This document shows positions 54,975 through 64,000 of a DNA stretch of 64,000 nt, in pieces (position 1 is the first letter of the stretch; every line of letters starts with the position of its first letter). The stretch is taken from NCBI GenBank assembly GCA_033557465.1, contig CM066033.1:584380438-584444437 (forward strand), read 5' to 3'. This DNA is from Ichthyophis bannanicus. Taxonomy: Eukaryota; Chordata; Amphibia; Gymnophiona; Ichthyophiidae. A program made the translations under genes and the position numbers. The notes under the pieces were generated by a model. It did not search any database. It was not told the DNA's origin and saw only the letters and a list, made by a program, of their open reading frames with translations.

Positions 54975-55448
54975 AAAAAGGAAATGCCTTAGACACCACT
55001 GATTTAAATGAAATATGGGAACTGCCTCAGACAGCACTGGTTTAAATTAGAAAAGGGAAATGCCTCAGACAGCCTTTGTACATAACACCACTGCAGGATT
55101 GAACCCATGACCTCTGCTTCTACAGTCATTGCAGGAACCAGTGGGCTACGTCTCTATAGCTTCTAACCTTGCGCTGGCATAAACTTAGGGTTAACGCGCA
55201 TTAACGTGCCACGATGCCCACTATCGCGCGATACAGATTCTTGCTACCTTGCCGCCGGAACGCCCACTACCTTATATGGCATTCTTCACATTAACACTGC
55301 AACTAGCACCGGTAACATTAAGATGGTTTAGTAAACATACCCCCTAGACTTCAAAAACACTGACTTCAGTAAAAGGGCCAAATGCCTGAAGGAGAAGTCA
55401 GTGGTTTGGGAGGGGATAAGGGAAGTGGAATTGCAGTGGAGTAATGTG

Positions 55449-55738
55449 TAGTGGAGGAGTGGCCTAGTGGTTGGGGCAAGGTACTTCAGGCCAGAAGGTC
55501 AGGGGTTCAAATCCCACTAGAGGACAGCAACTTTGGGCCAGAAGAATTGGGGTTTCTAGTCCCACAGGTGCTCCTTGTGGTCTTGGGCAAGCCACTTAAC
55601 CCTCCATGACATATGTTCCCTGTAAAATACTTATCTCCAAGTTATAATGCCCTGTTCAATGTAATTTCAGTTTGTTCAATGTAAACTGCACTGATGCAGA
55701 ATAGTGCAGTATATAAGAGAATGTGAATAAATAAAATA
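55449..55738 (+). mobile_element. tRNA-derived SINE with L2-like tail, full length
   Basis: Head AGTGGAGGAGTGGCCTAGTGG (A box) and GGGTTCAAATCCCAC (B box), core GGGCAAGCCACTTAACCCTC, then a tail hairpin AAACTGCACTGATGCAGAAT/AGTGCAGTATATAAG and AATAAATAAAATAA. It is the best complete plus-strand copy in the window, inserted in CR1-C. Confidence 0.9.
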
Positions 55739-57322
55739 ATCTAAAGGAGACAATAAAGGGAGCAACAGATGCATATGTAAGGAAAGTAAATAAAGAGGAG
55801 AAGGATATGTATTTGGTTCTCCAAAGAAGTGGCTACACAAATAAAGGCAAAAAACACAGCTTTCACCAAATTCAGAAGTTCACAAACAGAGGAACACAGA
55901 AAAGAATACAGGATAAAACAAAAAGAGAAGTAAGGATAGCAGAAGAAAAGATGGCTAAAGATGTGAAGTGTGGTGACAAACCTTTTTTCGGGTATATTCA
56001 GGAGAGGAGGAAAATCAGAGGTTGAATTGCAGGACTCAAAAGTGCCGGGAACAGATTTGTGTAAAGAGACATTGAAAAAGTGAAAAAGCTAAATAAATAC
56101 TTCTGTATTCACAAAAGAAAATGGGAATGGAGTAGATACCGCACCTTTCACAGAAGATGATGTGTTAGAACAGCTTGCAAAACTGAAAGTGGACAAGGCC
56201 ATGAAATCGGATGGGATACATCCCAGGATACTGAAAGAGCTCACAGAGGTTCTTGCAGGGCCATTAAAGGATGTTTTTAATAGATTTTTGGAGACAGGAG
56301 CAGTTCCACAGGACTGGAGAAGGGCTGATGTGGTACCTCTTCAAAAAAGTGGTAATAGGGAAGAAGTGACAAACTACAGACCAGTAAGTCTTACCTCGGT
56401 GGTGAGAAAAGTAATTGAGGTGCTCCTAAAAGAGCAAATAGTGGACTTTCTCGAAACCAACAGGTTGCATGATCCTAGGCAACATGGTTTTTACCAAAGG
56501 ATGATCTTGCCAAACAAATCTGAATGAGTTCTTTGACTGGGTGACCAGAGAACTAGATCAAGGGCATGCGATGGATGTGATCTACCTAGATTTCAGCAAA
56601 GCCTTTGATACTGTTCCTCATAGGAGGCTTATCAATAAACTAAACAGCTTGGGGATGGGTCCCAAGGTGGTGAACTGGATCAGAAATTGGTTGACTGACA
56701 GATGACAGAAGGTGATGGTAAACAGAACTCACTCGAATAAAAGGAAGGTGATTAACGGTGTGCCTCAGGGTTCGGTCCTGGGACCAGTACTGTTCAATGT
56801 ATTTGTGAGTGATATTGCTGAAGGACTGAATGGAAAAATGTGTCTTTTTGCAGGTGACACGAAAATTTGCAACAAAGTGGATTCCTCTGAGGGGGTGGAT
56901 AACATGAGGAAAGGTCTACAAAAGCTGGAAGAATGGTCTAATGCTTGACAGTTAAGATTTAATGTGAAGAAGTGCAGTGTCATGCACTTGGGAAGCAGAA
57001 ATTGTATGTGATACGGGGCGAGAGGTTGGTGTGCACAGACCAGGAGAAGGACCTCAGAGTGATTGTTTCTGAGGATCTCAAGGTGGCGAAACAGTGAGCC
57101 AAGGTGGTGGCAAAAGCCAGAAGGATGCTGGGATGCATACAGAGAGGAATTACCAGAAGAAATGAAGATGTACTAATGCCACTATACAAGTCGCTGGTGA
57201 GGTCTCACTTGGAATATTGTGTTCAGTTGTGGAGACCATATCTCACAAAGGATATAAAAAGACTGGAAACGGTTCAGAGGAAGGTGACCAAAATGATTTG
57301 GAGCCTGCATCAGAAGACATAT
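55739..57322 (+). pseudogene. CR1-C linker and reverse transcriptase
   Basis: Blocks in order are ETIKGATDAYVRKVNKEKD, LAKLKVDKAMKSDGIHPRIL, DWRRADVVPLQKSGNREEVT, NYRPVSLTSVVRKVIEVLLK, HDPRQHGF with a shift, LDFSKAFDTVPHRRLINKLN, a stop in TDRQ*K (about 56703), INGVPQGSVLGPVLFNVFVS, LFAGDTKICNKVDSSEG (active-site FADD changed to FAGD) and SLVRSHLEYCVQLWRPYLTK. It has many stops and is inactive. It ends at KTYEK, where CR1-A is inserted. Confidence 0.85.
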
Positions 57323-57387
57323 GAGAAGGGCTCTTCCATAGGGATGGGCTTCACCTTAACCGGGATGGAACCAGGCTGCTGGCATTA

Positions 57388-57565
57388 TTTGTATATATGA
57401 AAATAGTTTCAGTTAACAATTCCCTATGTTATCCAAGTTGTCGTAACTGTTCTCTGTAAAACCAAACAGTATGTTGTTCTGGTCTATGGTTTAATGTAAA
57501 CCACGCTGATGCTAAATAGTGCGGTATATAAGAGCTTGTAATAAATAAATAAATAAATAAATAAA
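57388..57565 (+). mobile_element. L2-type 3'-tail repeat in CR1-A
   Basis: TTGTATATATGAAAATAGTT to the hairpin ACCACGCTGATGCTAAATAG/TGCGGTATATAAG and AATAAATAAATAAATAAA. ATTA occurs at both edges (57384 and 57566), a possible 4-bp duplication. Confidence 0.7.
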
Positions 57566-57856
57566 ATTAACCTTTAAAAAGGAGATAGAGCAACTTTTAA
57601 ACTAGATAATAGGGGAAAGCCGACAGTCGCCAAGAGCGGATGGTTCGGAAGAATGTATCCTTGAAGGATACTACCAAAAACAGAGAGGTTCCAAAAAAGA
57701 GTAAAGTAGCCCAAATGCCCTCGAGTATGGAGCAGACAGAGCTTAAAGATCCCAAATTACCCATGTCTACCAATAGCCAAATTAATATGAATAAAATACA
57801 GTCTCTAACATGCTTGTATGCAAATGCTAGAAGTCTAAAAAATAAGATGGGAGAGT

Positions 57857-58968
57857 TTATTTTTTTTATTTTTTTTATTTAGAGAACATTTGTATACCGC
57901 TGCTTCCAGCGATCAGCAGCGGTTGACTATACATATCAGGAGGGGTAATCAACAGTTAATACAGAATGATTGCATGCCAAGATTCACACTGGGTTCACAC
58001 TGCACAAAAATCTGAAACAATATTTACAGGTGTAATTACATATATACATATTGTTACAGGTGCAATTACATACATACATATTGTTACAATATTTACAACT
58101 TGCAGTTATATATAAACAATCTGTTACACTAATTACAACTAAACTGGGGGGAGATGCACTAACCTAGATGCATTACATGGTGTTCAAATCCCTTAAAGTC
58201 ATATAGTAAAGTCACTCTAGTGTCATGGATACGGTTGACCCTTTGTGTTCCGGTTATTATTTACTCTGTTAGATTATAGTGAGTTATAAACAGGTGGGTT
58301 TTGAGCTTTTTCCTAAAGTCTGTTAGGTTGTTGATTGCACGCATGCCATGTGGCAGTTGATTCCATAGCATGGGTGCAATGTAAGAGAATGCTCTGTTGC
58401 TGGTGTGTATCTTGGCCGTTCTTATACTCTTTGGGACACTGAGAGTGTTTAAGTTGGCGGTTCTTCTGCTTCTTTTGTGAGTTTGGGCGCTGATGAGATT
58501 GGTTAGGAATGACGGCGCTATGTTGTGTATAAGTTTGAATGTGGTTACTAGGAGTTTGTATTTTATGTGGGCAGTAATTGGGAGCCAGTGAAGCTCAATT
58601 AGGACTGGTGTGATGTGTTCTGTGAAGCTCTTTTTCATGATGATCCTGGCTGTAACATTTTGTGCCATTTGTAGTATATTCAGGGTTTTCTTTGGTAGCC
58701 CCTGCAATATGGCGTTACAGTAATCCCAGTGGGGCGTGATGAGTGCTTGCGCCACTGTTCTGAAGTCGTGTTGTTCAATGATGTTACGGAGTGGCTGGAG
58801 GATTCTTAGTTTATGGAATATGGCTCTATTGGTATTCCGGAGGTGTTTATCCATCTTTAGTTTGTTGTCGAACGTGACTCTGAGATATTTTATTTCATTC
58901 TTTGTGCTGTAGATGATGTTGTTCAGGGTGACTGTTGGCGGAGGGTTGAAGTCTGTTTTACTGGAGAT
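57857..58968 (-). mobile_element. L2-clade LINE 3' half, nested in CR1-A
   Basis: On the minus strand an open frame of about 230 residues (58960 to 58261) encodes the L2 RT C-terminus: KYLRVTFDNKLKMDKHLRNT, TPHWDYCNAILQGLPKKTLN, LIELHWLPITAHIKYKLLVT, SYIAPMLWNQLPHGMRAINN and FRKKLKTHLF. A 3' UTR follows, closing with the hairpin AACCGCTGCTGATCGCTGG/AAGCAGCGGTATACAAAT and AATAAAAAAAATAAA. No internal stop, so it is relatively young, but it lacks the catalytic part. Confidence 0.9.
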
Positions 58969-59240
58969 GTACAGTTCTATAGCACTAAATGAGAGGTTAG
59001 ATATGATTGGAATATCAGAGACATGGTGGAAGGAGGACAACCAGTGGGACACTGTGATACCTGGGTACAAACTATATCGTAATGATAGAGCTGATCAAAT
59101 TGGGGGAGGGGTTGCGCTCTATGTTAGAGAGGGCATTGAGTCAGAAAGGATTAAAGTGTTGCAGGAAACAAAATTTGCTGTAGAATTTCTATGGATTGAA
59201 ATTCCATGTAAAAAGGGGAAGGCGATGGCAGTGGGGGTGT

Positions 59241-59537
59241 AACATTTAACATTTTTTTTTTTTTTTTTTATATACCGCCTTTCATGATATCAAGGCGGTT
59301 TACATTGAACAAACTGAAATTACATTGAACAGGGCATTATAACTTGGAGATAACTATTTTACAGGGAACATGGGCTATGGAGGGTTAAGTGGCTTGCCCA
59401 AGACCACAAGGAGCACCTGTGGGACTAGAAACCCCAGTCCTTCCGGCCCAAGGTTGCTGTCCTCTAGTGGGATTTGAACCCCCGACCTTCTGGCCTGAAG
59501 TACCTTGCCCCAACCACTAGGCCACTCCTCCACTCCA
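59241..59537 (-). mobile_element. tRNA-derived SINE in CR1-A, minus orientation
   Basis: Plus strand begins with a T run (59252-59269) and ATATACCGCCTTTCATGATA and ends CCCCAACCACTAGGCCACTC, the complement of the SINE head. The CR1 reading KAMAVGV resumes as VYYRSPGQNEQ on the right side. Confidence 0.85.
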
Positions 59538-60325
59538 TAGTGTACTATCGATCACCAGGCCAGAATGAACAAATGGATGATGAAATGCTCAAAGAAATCA
59601 AGGAAGCTAACAAAAGTTACAGCGCAGTAATAATAATGAGTGATTTCAATTACCCCGGTATCGACTGAGTCAGTGTCAGGACATGCTAGGGAGATAAAGT
59701 TCCTAGATGACATAAATGACTGCTTCTTGGAGCAGCTGGTTCATGAACCGACCAGAGGGGAAGCCATATTAGACCTAGTCCTTAGTGGAACACCAGATCT
59801 AGTGCAAGAGATAAGGGTGTTGGGGCCACTTGGCAATAGTGATCATAGCATGATCGCCTTTGATTTAATTAGTGGAGGAGGGATCGTACGGAAATCCACA
59901 GTACTACCTTTTAACTTTCGAAAGGGAGACTATGATAAAATGAGGAAAATAGTTAAGAAAAAACTAAAAGGAGCAGTTGCAAAGGTTAAAGACTTACATC
60001 AAGCTTGGGTGTTGCTGAAAAATACTATCTTGGCAGCCCAGACCAGCTGTATTCCACGCTTTAAGAAAAGTGGAAGGAAGTCCAAAAAACTGCCAGCATG
60101 GTTTAAAGGTGAGGTCAGAGAGGCTGTTGTTGCCAAAAAAGCATCTTTCAGGAAATGGAAAAAAGAGCCAAACGACGAAACCTGGAAACAGCACAAGCAC
60201 TGGCAAATCAAATGCAAGGCATTGATAAAGCAGGCAAAGGGAGAATTTGAGAAAAGCTTGCTGTGGAAGCAAAAACGCAAAATAACGATTTTTTCAAGTA
60301 CATTCATAGCAAAAAACCTGTGAGA

Positions 60326-61983
60326 GAGTCAGTTGGTCCATTAGATGATAGAGGAGTTAAAGGGGCACTAAGAGGCGGAGAGACTGAATGAATTCTTTGC
60401 TTCGGTCTTTACTGAGGAAGATGTAGGGATGTTACCCATGACTGAAGTCGTATTTAAAGGTGCGGAAGAATTGAAGGAAATATCGATACATCGGGAAGAT
60501 GTATTACAACTATTAGATAAACTGAAGAGTAGCAAATCACCTGGGCTGGGTGTTGAAAGAACTGAAATATGAGATTGCAGACCTGCTATTAGTAATCTGT
60601 GAACTATCATTAAAATCATCTCTAATACCTGAAGATTGGAGGATCGCCAATGTAACACCAATTTTTAAAAAGGGTTCGAGGGGTGATCCGGGAAACTACA
60701 GACCGGTGAGCCTCACGTCAGTACCGGTAAAAATGGTAGAAACCATCATAAAGAATAAAATTACTCAGCATGTAGATAGTCATGGCCTAATGGGAGACAG
60801 CCATCATGGCTTTAGACAAGGAAGATCTTGTCTTACTAATCTGTTATGTTTTTTTGAAAGTGTGAATAAACAGGTGGACAAAGGTGAGTCGGTTGATATA
60901 GTGTATCTGGACTTTCAGAAAGCCTTTGACAAGGTCCCTCATCAGAGACTTTTGGCAAAACTAAAGAGTCATGGGATAGGAGGCAGTGTACTACTGTGGA
61001 TCAAGAACTGGTTAAAAGATAGAAAGCAGAGGGTTGGGCTAAATGGCCAATTTTCCCAATGGAGAAAGGTGAATAGTGGTGTACCCCAGGGATCTGTGCT
61101 GGGTCCGCTGCTTTTTGACATATTCATAAATGACCTGGAAAGTGGAATAACGAGTGAGGTTATCAAATTTGCAGATGACACAAAACTATTTAAAGTTGTT
61201 AAAACCCAAGAGGATTGTGGAAAATTGCAAGAGGATCTTGATAAATTGGAAGACTGGGCATCCAAATTGCAGATGAAATTTAATGTGGACAAGTGCAAAG
61301 TTATGCACCTAGGGAAGAGCAACCCAAACTGTGGATACACAATGCAAGGTTCCACATTAGGAACCTCCACCCAGGAAAAAGATTTAGGCATCATTGTGGA
61401 TAACATGTTAAAACCCTCGGCCCAGTGTGCAGCGGCGGCCAAGAGAGCAAATAGAATGTTAGGTATCATAAGGAAAGGAATGGAAAATAAAACAAAAGAT
61501 ATTATAATGCCTTTATATTCTTCCATGGTGAGACCGCAACTTGAATATTGTGTGCAATTCTGGTCGCCGTATCTTAAAAAGGATATAGAGTTATTAGAAA
61601 AGGTTCAGAGAAGAGCCCCCAAAATGGTAAAGGGGATGGAAGAATACTCCTATGAAGAAAGGCTAAAAAGGTTAGGGCTCTTTAACCTGGAAAAGAGACG
61701 GCTGAGGGGAGATAAGATAGAAGTCTATAAATTAATGAACGGAGTGGAACAGGTAAACATAGATCGATTGTTTACTTTATCAGAATATAGAAAGACTAGG
61801 GGACATGCAATGAAGTTACAGGGTAAACTATTTGAGACTAATAAAAGAAAATATTTTTTCACTCAACATGTAATCAAACTCTGGAATTTGTTACCGGAGG
61901 ATGTAGTAAAGGCTGTTAGTGTAGCTGGGTTTAAAAAAGGTTTGGACAAGTTCCTGGAGGAAAGGTCCATAAACCATTATTAA
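60326..61983 (+). CDS. CR1-A reverse transcriptase, intact over 477 codons
   Basis: RT copies the CR1 RNA at the nicked target. A frame broken at 60310-60550 (ESVGPLDDRGVKGALRGGET in one frame, DVLQLLDKLKSS in another) leads into an uninterrupted frame 60550-61983. Blocks are IPEDWRIANVTPIFKKGSRG, NYRPVSLTSVPVKMVETIIK, GDSHHGFRQGRSCLTNLLCF, VDIVYLDFQKAFDKVPHQRL, VNSGVPQGSVLGPLLFDIFI, the catalytic IKFADDTKLF, MHLGKSNPNCGYTMQGSTLG, RPQLEYCVQFWSPYLKKDIE and the C-terminal [20 protein letters not shown]. The active site is intact. The upstream lesions make the whole ORF inactive. Confidence 0.85.
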
Positions 61984-62154
61984 GAAGGGACCCAGGATAT
62001 CAATGCTTGACCCAGTACAAGCATTGCGGAACCTGTGTTTTTTGGGGAAACTTCTAGGTACGTATGAGCTAGATTGGCCACTGTTGGAAACAGGATACTG
62101 GGCTTGATGGACCTTGGTCTGACCCAGTATGGCATATCTTATGTTCTTATGTTC

Positions 62155-62668
62155 TTAAGAGACTTGAAGACCTAAATATGTACACTCTGGAGGAGAGGAG
62201 GGACAGGGGAGATATGATTCAGAGCTTTAAATACTTAAAGAGTATTAATGAGCAAATAAACCTCTTTCAAAATCGGGGAAACTGTAAAACTAGAGGGTAT
62301 AACATGAAGCTGCAAGGGGGCAAACTGAAAGGTAATGTCAGGAATACTTTTTCACTGAAAGGGTGGTGGATGCTTTGAATGCCCTCCCGATGGAAGTGGT
62401 GGGGGGCAAATACAGTGACAGGATTCAAAATGGCATGGATCGGACACAGTGAATCCCTTTATAACAACAGGATAAAATCAAAACATAACTGTCTCTTATA
62501 TGTCAACAAATAGGGGTGACCTGCACTGAGCAGTGGGTATAACCCTAAATAAAGGCATGGAGAGGGATGACCTGCACGGAGCGGCAGGTGCACCTACTCT
62601 TGCTGCCTTGCTGGGCTGACTAGATGGACCATACTGATCTTCATCTGCTGTCATATATGTTACTGTCT
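62155..62668 (+). mobile_element. CR1-C 3' end
   Basis: RLEDLNMYTLEERRDRGDMI, SFKYLKSINEQINLFQNRGN and a degraded tail follow the CR1-A insertion, then the 3' UTR ending AGATGGACCATACTGATCTT and GTCATATATGTTACTGT. Confidence 0.85.
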
Positions 62669-63790
62669 CATATAGAGTCCATAACTTCATTTTTGCTATT
62701 CTAGAATAATTTGTTTGTTATCCTAAAATCACTAGGACCTGATTCATCAAGAATTTTTCCCCCTATTTCATATTAATAGAAAATAAAAGCCCTTGACAAA
62801 CCAGACTTGCTGACTAAATCAACCTTTGCATTATCTAACTGCCCCTAATCTTTCTCAGGGTGCATATATCTGTTAATATATCACTGTATGGAATAAGGCA
62901 CAGCAATAATAACAGAGCAGCTTCATGTTGCCTTGATCAATTTTCCGTACAGCTAAGTAGGCCAGCCAGCTCTCATTAATAGTCATAAGGCACATTAGCA
63001 CTGGAAACTGCTGTAAGTTCTGCTAGACACTGGCATTGTTTGTTAGAATCTCATAAATCATTTATTTTATGGGGAGTTAAACAGTGACTTTGGCCATCTC
63101 ATGTTATTTCAACAAAATTTCTATAAATGTTATTTTTAGGTGAACATAATGCATCTGCGTTCCATACTGTGCACATCACAATAGCATAGCGTATAAACTA
63201 TTTTGTCTCTAATACTCTGTTGCCAGGCAAAATCTCATTTAAGATTGCAGCTTATGTGTTATCTATGGAAGAAATAATTCATGCCATTTAGAAGTACGGT
63301 TTCAAAAGCTTTTATTTTCTAGGTTTTGTTTTTTAAATTTTCTTCCAAACTTTTATCACTTCTGAGAGTCTGCTGGAAAACTGTATCCTTCATTTATTCA
63401 TAGAACAGACGCCGAACACAGTGGCAATGTAAGCTTTCCCACAATGCCACAATGTGCTCTGGAAGCCCACTTCTCGAGGTCAGAGGCTAATATTCTTTCC
63501 AATTAAATCATTAACATAATGAGAAAAATTGACAATGTGGATATTAGCTAGTAATGATTGTACTGAAGGCTTGTATGTAGCACCTGGAAGCTGGAAAATT
63601 AAATTAGCTTCTCAGTGGTTATCAAATCGCAATGACTTTTGATTTAAAAAAACAAAACTAATTTGATATCACTTGACGTAGATATATCTGAGTTGCTATT
63701 TCAATCATCTTTCTGTGCGCATCTTATGCTCAATATGTGCAGTGCAAGTTTCTGCTGCAATACAATAAAAATAGTCTCTGTCATTTACAT
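62669..63790. other. AT-rich stretch without recognised repeats; possible conserved non-coding DNA
   Basis: No match to the repeats elsewhere in the window, no coding frame, and few CpG. 63440-63780 is rich in TAAT-type words (AAATCATTAACATAATGAG, AGCTAGTAATGATTG). This is only a candidate by style of sequence. Confidence 0.3.
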
Positions 63791-63796
63791 ACACTA

Positions 63797-64000
63797 AGGG
63801 CCCGATTTTGCAAGGCGGAAAGCAAGGCTGTACATCCCAGCGTGACATCCATCCCTGCTAGCCGTCTGCACCATATGACATCTCCTGGTCCCCCTGAACG
63901 CACAGAGCCACTATGCATGCTCTGGGGGGGCGCAGGCAGTATGGGGGCGGAGAGTGGATGGAACATGGGTGGGACCAGCACCCAGACATACAGGGCCGAT
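63797..64000. repeat. Possible start of another repeat
   Basis: Composition changes abruptly at GGGCCCGATTTTGCAAGGC to GC-rich DNA that runs to the window end, where GGGCCGAT recurs. It may be a MITE cut by the window edge. Confidence 0.3.

Larger units (their letters stand above)
45956..55343. mobile_element. HF-5: non-autonomous Harbinger-like element carrying an L1
   Basis: Termini GGGATATGTTTACTAAACAG and GGTTTAGTAAACATACCCC, flanked by a perfect 3-bp duplication CTA (45953-45955 and 55344-55346); removal of element plus one CTA restores the CR1-C reading frame. Of its 9.4 kb, 5.46 kb is a later L1 with its duplication, leaving about 3.9 kb. The left arm (45960-46370) is like HF-3, the right arm (54633-55343) like HF-4. 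Interior blocks (51890-54600) are inverted relative to HF-2 and HF-3. Confidence 0.9.
57640..60325 (+). pseudogene. CR1-A endonuclease region, split by L2 and SINE
   Basis: Pieces in order are LTCLYANARSLKNKMGE (57810-57856, with the catalytic Asn), IALNERLDMIGISETWWKED (58980-59040, with the catalytic Glu), NQWDTVIPGYKLYRNDRADQ, GGGVALYVREGIESERIKVL, KAMAVGV (59220), YYRSPGQNEQMDDEMLKEIK (59545-59600), MSDFNYPGID (GDFN motif with Gly changed to Ser), a frameshift, LVHEPTRGEAILDLVLSGTP and NSDHSMIAFDLISGG (terminal S-D-H). Broken by two insertions and at least one shift. Confidence 0.85.
57323..62154 (+). mobile_element. CR1-A LINE, nearly full-length coding, nested in CR1-C
   Basis: Begins GGCTCTTCCATAGGGATGGG and ends GGACCTTGGTCTGACCCAGT, TTATGTTCTTATGTTCTTAAG. 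It carries endonuclease and RT regions and is interrupted by an L2-tail repeat, an L2 3' half and a SINE. Removing these three gives about 3.25 kb. The four other CR1-A fragments in the window (14253, 29958, 31271, 33098) derive from the same subfamily. Confidence 0.9.
45785..62668 (+). mobile_element. CR1-C LINE, one copy dispersed over 17 kb by nested insertions
   Basis: Collinear CR1 coding is found at 45785-45955 (endonuclease end), 55344-55448, 55739-57322 (linker and RT) and 62155-62668 (RT C-terminus and 3' end). The joins restore CR1 reading: KVL to DFKNTDFSK across HF-5, ELQWSNV to SKETIKGATDAYV across the SINE, and KTYEK to RLEDLNMYTLEERRDRGDMI across CR1-A. The 3' end is AGATGGACCATACTGATCTT and TATGTTACTGT. 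The inserted blocks are listed separately. The copy is 5'-truncated and inactive. Confidence 0.85.

Overview
The window reads as vertebrate intergenic DNA made almost entirely of transposable elements. I recognise no host gene. The mix is CR1, L2 and L1 LINEs, tRNA-derived SINEs with L2-like tails, tyrosine-recombinase (Ngaro/DIRS-type) and Penelope-like retroelements, hAT MITEs, and a PIF/Harbinger transposon with both of its genes. This points to a large-genome amphibian or similar vertebrate. A caecilian is plausible, but that is an inference from element content only.

Layout. 1-12582: a very long PIF/Harbinger element (called HF-A here), cut by the left window edge. It carries a Myb/SANT-like gene (minus strand) and a DDE transposase gene (plus strand, one intron) driven from a mirror-image divergent promoter, then about 6 kb of T/G-rich non-coding DNA and a right arm of palindromes and tRNA-like modules ending in a terminal repeat. 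12586-16000: old L1, L2 and CR1 pieces. 16673-27184: two L1 ORF1-type copies, each split by a large non-autonomous element with the same terminal sequence as HF-A (HF-1 at 17784-20584, HF-2 at 21822-26596). 27413-35330: SINE, MITE-like repeat, an inverted pair of Ngaro-type fragments, CR1 and Penelope remnants. 35334-39804: HF-3. 39805-42525: a CR1 LINE. 42526-43654: HF-4. 45785-62668: one 5'-truncated CR1 (CR1-C) spread over 17 kb by nested insertions: HF-5 (45956-55343, itself carrying a nearly intact L1 at 46391-51831), a SINE, and a second CR1 (CR1-A, 57323-62154, itself carrying an L2, an L2-tail repeat and a SINE). 62669-63790 looks free of recognisable repeats.

The main result is the HF family. 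At least five large elements besides HF-A share terminal inverted repeats reading GGGGYATGTTTACTAAAC, are flanked by a 3-bp duplication (CTA in the clear cases), and have long arms built from shared modules: a roughly 200-bp palindrome made of short CCTATAGGGC/CTTATAAGG-type words, a tRNA-like A-box/B-box module, and a subterminal cluster of GTTAACG or TTAGCGC palindromes. HF-2 is an almost complete foldback with arms over 1.3 kb. The same palindrome, tRNA-like module and terminus occur at the right end of HF-A, so the Harbinger Myb and transposase proteins are the natural candidates for mobilising the family.
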